A stretch of 64,000 bases of DNA. Source: Caldichromatium japonicum (GTDB taxonomy: Bacteria; Pseudomonadota; Gammaproteobacteria; Chromatiales; Chromatiaceae). Position numbers and translations under genes: made by a program. The stretch spans positions 248,001-312,000 of the forward strand of contig NZ_CP048029.1 of assembly GCF_011290485.1 (NCBI RefSeq). Direction: 5' to 3'. Below, piece after piece: positions 40,633-47,774 of this stretch (position 1 is the stretch's first letter; every line of letters begins with the position of its first letter). Below the pieces are notes generated by a model. That model saw only the letters and a program-made list of their open reading frames with translations, searched no databases and was not told where the DNA came from.

Positions 40633-40662
40633 AGATTTTGCATAGAGGATCATGCAAAATCT
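40633..40662. promoter_or_regulatory. Palindromic operator-like site upstream of the R-M genes
   Basis: Perfect 11-bp arms AGATTTTGCAT / ATGCAAAATCT around an 8-base spacer, AT-rich against its surroundings, about 130 bp before the endonuclease start. It could be the binding site of a dimeric regulator, for instance the helix-turn-helix built into the methyltransferase, or a terminator-like hairpin. No T-run follows on +. Confidence 0.5.
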
Positions 40663-40789
40663 CAATCCACAAGTGAGAGCACACCTCGCGCCACATGGCT
40701 TACGTCATCGGGCGCAGAGTCCGGCGCTCCAGTTCCATGAGGTCGATCCTGTGTGTGCTGCCACGTTTTTAGACACCTGGTGAAATTGT

Positions 40790-41524
40790 TTGGAAAAACG
40801 TCCTGGACAACTGCGCTCTGATGATATCGAGGACATCGAGCGCACTAGTTTGCGTAGCCTGTGGCTGGCGGCGCGTGACTTTTCTGTCGACGCATGGGAG
40901 TATTTTCGCCAAAGTCAGGACGACCCCAAGGACATCGCAGAGGACATCACGCGTGAAATGCTGGATCGTTTTAGTGGGTTCCAGATACAGCAGCGCATTT
41001 TCGGCAACGTCGATTACCGCAAGGCGCGGTATGTGATCCACCCAGGCCTCGCTGTGCGTCAAGCGCTATTTGTGGACAGCAAGGCGGAAAAGTCGCGCAA
41101 CAGCGCTACGTTACAGATGTCGCAGACATCCTTGGCGGTGCGCCAGCACCGTGGCGGCGCGCCTACAGATATTCAAGGCGCAATACCGCAAATTACGACT
41201 TACGCTGGGTTTGAGTACCTAACCACAACACTGTTGGCGCATTACCACTACGCCGCCGCGAGCGGCAATGACAGCAAGGACAGACCACCCTACCGCTTGC
41301 TGGCGCTAACCCTTGTCGCCGTGCCCAATGGTCTGCTGCAGGAGAGATACAACCCAGATCAGTCAGACACAATCTGGATCGCTGGGCGCAATGCGCCGTC
41401 GCTTGGAGAAAGTTTCCGCGTCAGACTCTCGTTCAACAGGCTTGCTCAAAAAGCGCGTTGGCGCGTGCAGACGTTCGTGTTCGACGAGGATGGCAAGACG
41501 ACAGATGAATGGAGCGAAGCATGA
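40790..41524 (+). CDS. Type II restriction endonuclease, SfiI family
   Basis: 244 residues resembling SfiI along its length: AEDITREML, a VDYRKARY block, FVDSKAEKSRNSATLQMSQ and LQERYNPDQSD correspond to SfiI segments. Asp75, Asp96 and Lys98 form a PD-(D/E)xK-type active site. SfiI cuts GGCC-N5-GGCC as a tetramer; the same or a related site is inferred here, not shown. The start appears to be TTG at 40790, as no in-frame ATG is nearby. The stop overlaps the methyltransferase start as ATGA, so the pair is translationally coupled. Lower GC content and AT-richer codons than its neighbours suggest transfer. Confidence 0.85.
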   Translation: MEKRPGQLRSDDIEDIERTSLRSLWLAARDFSVDAWEYFRQSQDDPKDIAEDITREMLDRFSGFQIQQRIFGNVDYRKARYVIHPGLAVRQALFVDSKAEKSRNSATLQMSQTSLAVRQHRGGAPTDIQGAIPQITTYAGFEYLTTTLLAHYHYAAASGNDSKDRPPYRLLALTLVAVPNGLLQERYNPDQSDTIWIAGRNAPSLGESFRVRLSFNRLAQKARWRVQTFVFDEDGKTTDEWSEA

Positions 41525-42492
41525 AGCAAGGCGTTTTTCTCGGGGATGCGCGCGACCTTGAGACCTTTTGCGAGCCTGACAGCATTGCCTTATCTGTATG
41601 GTCGCCACCATACCATGTCGGCAAAAGCTATGAGCGCGATCAATCCTTCGTGCAGTGGAAAAGCCTACTGCGCCGCACGCTTGCATCGCACGCCAGGGTC
41701 ATCAAACCAGGCGGATTCGTTGCCGTCAATATTGCCGACATCCTCTGTTTTCCTGATCCATCCATGCCGCGCCTGATGGCGGAGAACGTCTCCCGCCGCA
41801 AACGCTCTGATATTACCCGCGAGCTGGTGCTCCAGGTCATGGCCGCAAACCCTGGGCTGAACCGGCGCGAGATTGCCGCAATTCTTGGCTGCAGCGAACA
41901 AACAGTCGATCGTCGCCTCAAGGGAAACAACATTCGCGGCGGCAAATATCAGACTCAGACGCGCGTTCTGCTCGTCGGCGGGATACTCGAGCAATATGCG
42001 ATGGAAGCTGGAATGTACCTTTACGACAGACGCGTCTGGGTCAAGGACGCCGCGTGGGAAAACAGTCGCTGGCACACCATGAGCTACCGCGCGGTCGATG
42101 AGTTCGAGCACATCTATATCTTCTGGAAACCTGGGCCAACGCGTGTGGTGCGCGAGCGGCTGTCAAAGGACGAATGGATCGCATGGGGATCGCGCGGAGT
42201 ATGGTCTATTCCATCCGTGCGCGCCAACGACGATCACGAGGCCAAGTTTCCGCTTGAACTGCCGCGCCGTCTCATCCAACTTCTCACCGACCCAGACGAC
42301 TGGGTGCTCGACCCGTTCGTCGGCAGCGGGACGAGTGGCGTGGCTGCGGCCAGAATGGGGAGGAAGTTCACCGGGATCGACAAGGAGCCGCGCTACGTCC
42401 GCATGGCCGAACAGGCCTTTATGGCCGTAATACAGCAGCCTGACTTGCTAGAGGAAGGACTTGAAAGTCGGCGCTGGCGAAACGGCAGCTAG
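41521..42492 (+). CDS. DNA (N4-cytosine-type) methyltransferase with inserted helix-turn-helix
   Basis: 323 residues from the ATG at 41521. The order is beta-class: catalytic motif IV SPPY at residues 28-31, and the SAM-binding motif I DPFVGSGTSG at about 264-273 near the C-terminus. SPPY points to N4-cytosine methylation. Residues about 96-142 (ELVLQVMAANPGLNRREIAA, ILGCSEQTVDRRLKG) form a helix-turn-helix where the target-recognition region is expected. It should protect the sites cut by the coupled SfiI-like enzyme; the helix-turn-helix could read DNA or repress the operon. An earlier ATG at 41509 lies inside the endonuclease gene and is less likely. Confidence 0.88.
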   Translation: MKQGVFLGDARDLETFCEPDSIALSVWSPPYHVGKSYERDQSFVQWKSLLRRTLASHARVIKPGGFVAVNIADILCFPDPSMPRLMAENVSRRKRSDITRELVLQVMAANPGLNRREIAAILGCSEQTVDRRLKGNNIRGGKYQTQTRVLLVGGILEQYAMEAGMYLYDRRVWVKDAAWENSRWHTMSYRAVDEFEHIYIFWKPGPTRVVRERLSKDEWIAWGSRGVWSIPSVRANDDHEAKFPLELPRRLIQLLTDPDDWVLDPFVGSGTSGVAAARMGRKFTGIDKEPRYVRMAEQAFMAVIQQPDLLEEGLESRRWRNGS

Positions 42493-42547
42493 AACGTCGC
42501 CTGCTCGGCGACGCGCTCGATCTTCTCGGCGCGCATCATCTTCGGCC

Positions 42548-42599
42548 GGCCTGGGCGCGGTCGGCATCATCGGCCATGCGTCACCTCGTCCCAAGCGCG
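42548..42599. repeat. 52-bp direct repeat, right copy
   Basis: Second copy of the repeat at 40563-40614 (one mismatch). Between the methyltransferase stop and this repeat, 42490-42547, the - strand encodes a short tail (MMRAEKIERVAEQATF and stop) of unknown origin. Confidence 0.85.
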
Positions 42600-42673
42600 G
42601 ATGGCGTCGATGCGGGCGCGGATGTGGGGGTGATGGATGGCTGAGGCCTGGCTTGAGCAGGCGGTGGCTGTGG
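42567..42673 (-). pseudogene. C-terminal end of an unknown phage-like gene
   Basis: On the - strand a frame reads SAIHHPHIRARIDAIRAWDE and then VTHGR and stop, with the stop inside the right 52-bp repeat. In the pre-insertion arrangement this stop would overlap the start of the zinc-ribbon gene by 11 bases. Upstream it runs into the IS630 right half, so the 5' part is missing. Confidence 0.45.
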
Positions 42674-42877
42674 GGAAGGTGTTCGCGGGGGCGATGAACG
42701 CCGACCTCAAGGCCACCATCACCGCGCAGGCGCCCTCCCGCACCAAGGGCGATCTGAAGAAGGCGACCGTCAGCCACCTGCGCCGCCTTCTCAATTCCCC
42801 CCAACGCATCATGCGCTACTTCCAGCATCCCAAGCTCCATGATGCCGCGTAATATAAGTCCATTGGTTTCGGATCAA
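42674..42877 (+). mobile_element. IS630-family element, right half (copy 4)
   Basis: Homology to the other copies resumes at GGAAGG, one base after the point where the left half (39904) stops. It carries the transposase C-terminus and the right end CATTGGTTTCGGATCAA followed by TA. An internal deletion joins ATGAACGCCGAC directly to CTCAAGGCC, removing the second Asp and the third acidic residue. Confidence 0.82.
42681..42852 (+). pseudogene. IS630 transposase C-terminal fragment (copy 4)
   Basis: Encodes FAGAMNADLKATITAQAPSR and the conserved C-terminal SHLRRLLNSPQRIMRYF. It has no catalytic residues. Confidence 0.65.
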
Positions 42878-42965
42878 TAAAAAACGCACTGCCGTCCGCG
42901 TCTCATGTCGTTGTCATGTATGATTGAGCCATGCCTCCGCTATCCCGCTCTACAACAGATCAAAC

Positions 42966-43320
42966 TCGAACAAACGAATCGACCTGGGCATTGCCCGCTT
43001 CGCCACGCTCTCGGACGGCATGTTTTATACGCGAGTCACCCGCTGCAAGCGGCATGGGCCCGCATTGCGCAAAGCGCAGCAGGCCATGAGGCGCAAAGTG
43101 AAGTTCAGCAACAACTGGAAGAAGGCGAAAGCCCGTGTCCAGCGCATTCATTGCTGCATCGGCAATGCCCGCCGCGACCTTCTGCACCAGAGCCCGACCG
43201 CGATCGGTCAAAACCAGGCGCTGCTGGGTATTAGAGCCCCAGTGAAGCGGCAGAGGCGGCTTGCTGTCGCTTCTTGCCACCGTAGGAATCTCCGGCCTTC
43301 AGGCCGGGGAGGATGTCAAG
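42966..43320 (+). pseudogene. IS605-family TnpB relic with right-end hairpin
   Basis: A frame starts with RIDLGIARFATLSDG, the first RuvC Asp motif of TnpB, followed by ALRKAQQAMRRKVKFSNNWK and KAKARVQRIHCCIGNARRD, characteristic TnpB segments. The N-terminal part, the zinc finger and the later RuvC motifs are deleted. The last 60 bp keep the typical right end, a CCGGCCT/AGGCCGG hairpin then GGGGAGGATGTCAAG, which in intact elements is the 3' end of the omega-RNA scaffold. The pepN start lies 13 bases further on. Confidence 0.8.
43292..43307 (+). ncRNA. Relic omega-RNA scaffold hairpin of the TnpB element
   Basis: CCGGCCT TC AGGCCGG hairpin followed by GGAGGATGTCAAG, matching the conserved terminal scaffold of IS605 TnpB elements. 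The sequence right after it, from 43321, would be the guide; it covers the pepN start codon. Without a working TnpB gene here, activity would need a protein from elsewhere. Confidence 0.45.
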
Positions 43321-43332
43321 AGCGGCTGTCTC

Positions 43333-45966
43333 ATGTCTGAAACCAGCCCCCAACTGATTCGTCTTGCGGACTATCGCCCGCCCGAGTTTCTCATTGATGC
43401 CGTCGAGCTGTGCTTTGAGCTCGACCCAGAGCACACCGAGGTCAGCGCGCGTTTAAGCATCAGGCGCAATCCGGCAGTAGGGCAGGCCAACGGCAGCCTG
43501 CGTCTCGCCGGCGAGGGGCTTGAGCTGCTTGCGCTTGCGCTCGACGGTCAGCCGCTCCCGCCGGACGCCTATCGGCTCGATGAGCAGGGGCTGACGCTCT
43601 GGCAGGTCCCGGAACGCTTTCGGCTCGATAGCCGCGTGGCGATCCATCCAGCGCGCAACACAGCGCTCGAAGGACTGTATCAGTCCAAGGACATACTCTG
43701 CACCCAATGCGAGGCCGAGGGATTTCGGCGGATCAGCTTTTTCCTCGATCGCCCGGATGTCCTAGCGCGCTATCGCACCACCCTGATCGCCGATCGCAAG
43801 CGTTTTCCCGTGCTTCTCGCCAACGGCAATCCGATCGAGCGCGCCGAGCTTCCTGACGGCAGGCATCGGGTGACCTGGGAGGACCCCTTCCCCAAGCCCT
43901 GTTATCTCTTCGCCTTGGTCGCAGGCGACCTCGAATGCGTCGAGGACCGGTTTGTCACGGCATCCGAGCGGGAGGTACGGCTTCAGATCTATGTCGAGCC
44001 GCAGAAAGGCGAGCGCTGCGCCCATGCCATGCAATCGCTCAAACAGGCGATGCGCTGGGATGAGGTACGCTTCGGGCGCGAATACGATCTCGATGTCTTT
44101 ATGATCGTTGCGGTCAGCCACTTCAACATGGGGGCAATGGAAAACAAAGGGCTCAATCTCTTCAACGACCGCTATGTACTGGCGAGCCCGCAGACCGCAA
44201 CCGATGAGGACTTTGCCCATATCGCAGCCATCGTCGCCCATGAGTATTTCCATAACTGGACCGGCAACCGCATCACCTGCCGCGATTGGTTCCAATTGAG
44301 CTTGAAGGAGGGGCTCACCGTCTATCGCGAGCAGGAGTTTGCTGCAGGTCTCTTTTCACCCTCGGTGCAGCGCATCCGCGATGTGCGCTTCTTGCGCGCG
44401 CAACAATTCCCCGAGGATGCCGGACCCTTGGCGCATCCGGTGCGACCCGACTCCTATCTCGAGATCAATAATTTTTATACTGCCACCGTCTATGAAAAGG
44501 GCGCCGAGCTCATCCGCATGCAGGCGACCCTTCTCGGGCCTGAGTCATTCAGGCGCGGGATGGATCTTTATTTCGCCAGGCATGATGGCCAGGCAGTGAC
44601 CATCGAGGACTTCGTGCGCTGTATGGAAGAGGCAAGCGGCAGGGACCTTGGTCAATTTCGCCGCTGGTATGAACAGGCAGGGACGCCAGAGCTGAGCATC
44701 TGGGGGGGATATGACCCAACCGCCCAGACCTATACCCTCCATGTTCGCCAATTCATTCCCCCAACCCCGGGTCAGCTGGTCAAACACCCCCTGCATCTCC
44801 CCTTGGCGATCGGTCTATTGGGTGAGGACGGACGCGAGCTTCCGGTCTGGTTGGCCGGTGAGCCCGAACCGCCTGCAGCAGGTACGCGGGTCTTGGAGGT
44901 CACCGAGAGCGAGCAGCACTTTGTCTTTGTGGGTCTCGACGCGCGCCCGGTGCCTTCGCTTCTACGCGGCTTTTCGGCCCCGGTCAAGCTCAAGGACGAT
45001 TTGACTGAGTCCGACCGCCTGTTCTTGCTGGCCCATGATCCCGATGGCTTTGGCCGTTGGGAGGCGGGGCAGGGCCTGATGCAGGATCTCTTGTTGCGCC
45101 TTGTCGCAGACCCCAAGGCCTCGCTCCCTGCTGAGTTCATCGAGGCCTTCCGCCATGCATTGCGCGCAAAGGCCGATCCGGCGCTCATCGCCGAGGTCTT
45201 GACCCCGCCTTCCGAGGAAGAGCTCGGCGAGCAGATGGCGGTGATCGATGTCGAGGGCATCCACCGCGCCCATCGGCTGTTCGGCACCGAGCTCGGACGG
45301 CATCTGCGGGAGGATTGGATCGCCGTCTATCGGGACAATGCCGAGGCTGATCCCTCAGTCTTGACGCCCGAGGCCGTCGGGCGGCGGGCGCTCAACAACC
45401 TGGCGCTTGCCTATCTCATGCGCGCCGGTAATCCCGAGGGCCTTGAACTCTGCCGGATGCAGTTTGGGAAAGGGCGCAACCTGACCGATGTCCTGGCGGC
45501 GCTTCGCCTATTGGTCGAGCGGGGTGGGGATGACGCAGAGGCCGCGCTTGCCGAGTTTTACCGGCGCTGGTCGCATGAGCCCCTGGTTATCGACAAATGG
45601 TTCGCGGTGCAGGCCACAGCCCCTCATCGAGAGACCCTGGTGCGCGTTGTTACCCTACTGCACCATCCGGCCTATGATCCGGGCAACCCCAATCGGGTGC
45701 GCAGCCTGATCGGGGCATTCGCTGCGCACAACCCAATCTGTTTTCATGCCGCGGACGGTGCAGGCTATTGCCTGCTGGCCGATCAGGTCTTGCAGCTAGA
45801 GCCCCTCAATCCTCAGCTCGCCGCCCGCCTGCTCAAACCCCTGATCCGCTGGCGGCGGTTTGACCCCCAGCGCCAGGCACTGATGCGCGCCGAGCTTGTG
45901 CGCATCTCGAAGCAGGGGGCGCGGTCGCCTGATGTCTTCGAGCTGGTCTCCAAGGCCTGTTCATGA
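43333..45966 (+). CDS. pepN: Aminopeptidase N
   Basis: M1-family zinc aminopeptidase of 877 residues. The exopeptidase motif is GAMENKGLNLFN and the zinc site is VAHEYFHNWTGNR with the downstream Glu in LKEGLTVYREQEF. This is the standard bacterial PepN architecture with a C-terminal helical domain. The start chosen is ATG 43333 (MSETSPQLIRLADYRPP); the frame is open upstream into the TnpB relic but that part is not PepN-like. The leader is therefore made of IS605 right-end DNA, and the GGGGAGG of that end is about 20 bases before the start. Confidence 0.95.
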   Translation: MSETSPQLIRLADYRPPEFLIDAVELCFELDPEHTEVSARLSIRRNPAVGQANGSLRLAGEGLELLALALDGQPLPPDAYRLDEQGLTLWQVPERFRLDSRVAIHPARNTALEGLYQSKDILCTQCEAEGFRRISFFLDRPDVLARYRTTLIADRKRFPVLLANGNPIERAELPDGRHRVTWEDPFPKPCYLFALVAGDLECVEDRFVTASEREVRLQIYVEPQKGERCAHAMQSLKQAMRWDEVRFGREYDLDVFMIVAVSHFNMGAMENKGLNLFNDRYVLASPQTATDEDFAHIAAIVAHEYFHNWTGNRITCRDWFQLSLKEGLTVYREQEFAAGLFSPSVQRIRDVRFLRAQQFPEDAGPLAHPVRPDSYLEINNFYTATVYEKGAELIRMQATLLGPESFRRGMDLYFARHDGQAVTIEDFVRCMEEASGRDLGQFRRWYEQAGTPELSIWGGYDPTAQTYTLHVRQFIPPTPGQLVKHPLHLPLAIGLLGEDGRELPVWLAGEPEPPAAGTRVLEVTESEQHFVFVGLDARPVPSLLRGFSAPVKLKDDLTESDRLFLLAHDPDGFGRWEAGQGLMQDLLLRLVADPKASLPAEFIEAFRHALRAKADPALIAEVLTPPSEEELGEQMAVIDVEGIHRAHRLFGTELGRHLREDWIAVYRDNAEADPSVLTPEAVGRRALNNLALAYLMRAGNPEGLELCRMQFGKGRNLTDVLAALRLLVERGGDDAEAALAEFYRRWSHEPLVIDKWFAVQATAPHRETLVRVVTLLHHPAYDPGNPNRVRSLIGAFAAHNPICFHAADGAGYCLLADQVLQLEPLNPQLAARLLKPLIRWRRFDPQRQALMRAELVRISKQGARSPDVFELVSKACS

Positions 45967-46201
45967 TTCGGCGGTTGCAGGGCTATCATGGATGAGGGGT
46001 TGAGGGAAGGCTACAAGGATTTGATGGGAAGGCGCCGCCGACGCACAGCAGATCGATATGGGGCATGTTGCACGCTAAGCAAAGAAATCGAGGTCTAAAG
46101 AGGCCCAGGAGCATTTCCAGGAGCATTTAAAGAATTGGTCTCCCAGCTTGCTTTAGGGTGCGGATGGATCCTCACTGAGAGGGCAATGCCTATCGCTCGC
46201 T
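45967..46201. other. Intergenic region with no recognised feature
   Basis: About 235 bp between pepN and the toxin-antitoxin relic. No gene, RNA or repeat was recognised. Confidence 0.4.
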
Positions 46202-46297
46202 TGGCGCCTTTCTCGGCTCGGAGTGCAGGCCTGCATGCGGGGGAGCGCGGACCTTGATGAGCCCTTGCCTGATGAATTCTGGACGGGCAATGCATGA
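46202..46297 (+). pseudogene. Antitoxin (VapB/Phd type) C-terminal relic
   Basis: In frame with a TGA at 46295-46297 the sequence reads ADLDEPLPDEFWTGNA and stop. The acidic D-x-P-L-P-x-E-F-W tail is characteristic of antitoxins paired with PIN-domain toxins. The stop overlaps the ATG of the toxin relic, the normal coupling of such pairs. The DNA-binding N-terminal half is gone. Confidence 0.55.
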
Positions 46298-46499
46298 AGT
46301 TACTTCTGGACATGCCTTCATCTAGTGGGATAGCGAGACTGGAAAACTCTCCCGCCAGGCATTGGTCTTCTGTCAAGATCCTCGACATGTCTTGCTGCTC
46401 AGCACGGCCAGCCTTTGGGAGATGCAAATCAAGTCGCAGTTGGAAAAGTTGGGGCTGAAGTTTCCTCTAAGGAAGAAGAAGGAGCCCTCAGGCCCCAGC
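46294..46499 (+). pseudogene. VapC-like PIN-domain toxin relic
   Basis: Starts MKLLLD, as PIN toxins do, then a small deletion shifts the frame. The second frame reads AFI-stop-WDSETGKLSRQAL and CQDPRHVLLLSTASLWEMQI, with the SLWEMQIK PIN signature. A TAG at 46323-46325 replaces the usual Trp. This frame runs without a stop into lptF. The C-terminal half with the later acidic residues is absent, so no RNase activity is expected. Confidence 0.7.
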
Positions 46500-47684
46500 A
46501 TGATCGGCCTGTCCCTGATCGATCGCTATCTCCTCGCCGAGACTTCCAAGCTTTTTGCTGCCATCCTCTTGGTCCTGACGGCGATCCTGGGAAGCCTGTT
46601 GTTCTTGCGTACCCTGGAGGAGGTCAATGTCGGGGCCTTGGGGACGGATCTGGTCTTGCGTTTTTTGGGGCTACAGCTTGGGCGCGATCTCGCAAGCCTC
46701 CTGCCGCCGGCCTTCTTTTTGGCGGTCTTGATGGGGCTGGCGCGTCTGGCGCGCGATAGCGAACTGATCGCACTGCAGGCCTGCGGTATCGGGACGCCGC
46801 GTCTCTATCGCGCCCTGTTGTTTTTGGCGCTGCCCGTGGCCCTGATCACGGCCTGGGCAGCACTGGTCTTAAAGCCCCAGGCCGCGGCCGGGATCCAAGA
46901 GATCCGCTGGCAACAGAAGGGTCAGGCGGCGCAGATCGCCGGGCTCCAGGCAGGGCGCTTTTATATCGCCCCAGGTGGGGGGCGCGTGGTCTATATAGGG
47001 GCGATCGATCGCGAGCGCGCCTTGGAGGACATCTTTGTCCTCGACCGCAGCGGGGACCAAACCCGTCTGATCTTTAGTAGCGGTGGCCGGCATCGGCTCG
47101 ACGAGGAGATGGGGGATCATCTGGTGACCCTCGACCAGGGTTGGCGCTTTGACGGTCAGGCGGGATCTGGCGCCTATCTGATCGGGACCTTCGAGCGCTA
47201 TGAGCTCCGAATCAAGGGATCGAGACAGGCGGCGCGAGCCACAAGCAAGCCCGTAACCCTGCCGACCGCCGAGCTTATCCACTCGCAAGGGCTCGCCGAT
47301 CGGGTCGAACTCGAACATCGGCTCGCCGCTCCGCTCTCAATCATCATCTTGGTCTTCGTCGCCATCCCCTTGGTTGACCAAAGCCCCCGTCAACGCACCA
47401 CTGGGCGTCTCCTCATCGCTGGACTGGCCTATTTCAGCTTTTTTAATCTCCAGCGGCTCGCCGAACATTGGCTAGCAAACGGGATAACGCCGCTCTGGTT
47501 GACCAGCCTTTGGTATCAACCGGCAGTACTAGCCTTCGTGCACCTGCTCCTCTTACCTGAACACTCCTGGTTTGCACACCTCAAGCGCCGGCTGTGGAGA
47601 GGGCCGGGGTTGACTATCACTCCTTCCTGCCCTACGGCACGAGGCGAAGAAGGGATGGAGGTCGTCAACAGGATTCGGTCTTGA
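46500..47684 (+). CDS. lptF: LPS export ABC transporter permease LptF
   Basis: 394-residue YjgP/YjgQ-family permease of the Lpt bridge that extracts lipopolysaccharide from the inner membrane. Six transmembrane helices flank a periplasmic beta-jellyroll (about 135-255): LIDRYLLAETSKLFAAILLV at the start and ISLE-type segments ELEHRLAAPLSIIILVFVAI near the end. The start is ATG 46500 (MIGLSLIDRYLL); the open frame upstream belongs to a PIN-toxin relic. lptG does not follow, so the usual lptF-lptG pair is broken or lptG lies elsewhere. Confidence 0.85.
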   Translation: MIGLSLIDRYLLAETSKLFAAILLVLTAILGSLLFLRTLEEVNVGALGTDLVLRFLGLQLGRDLASLLPPAFFLAVLMGLARLARDSELIALQACGIGTPRLYRALLFLALPVALITAWAALVLKPQAAAGIQEIRWQQKGQAAQIAGLQAGRFYIAPGGGRVVYIGAIDRERALEDIFVLDRSGDQTRLIFSSGGRHRLDEEMGDHLVTLDQGWRFDGQAGSGAYLIGTFERYELRIKGSRQAARATSKPVTLPTAELIHSQGLADRVELEHRLAAPLSIIILVFVAIPLVDQSPRQRTTGRLLIAGLAYFSFFNLQRLAEHWLANGITPLWLTSLWYQPAVLAFVHLLLLPEHSWFAHLKRRLWRGPGLTITPSCPTARGEEGMEVVNRIRS

Positions 47685-47774
47685 CATATTGATGGTAGGG
47701 TTTGGGTTCGGTTAGTCTGCTGGGTCGCCAATCATCCCGCGCGCTCGCACTCTTGAGCGCGGTTGAGGTCTTGC

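Noticed and set aside
46362..46499. Longer N-terminus for lptF
   Set aside because: This part matches a PIN-toxin domain, not LptF; the lptF start is the ATG at 46500.
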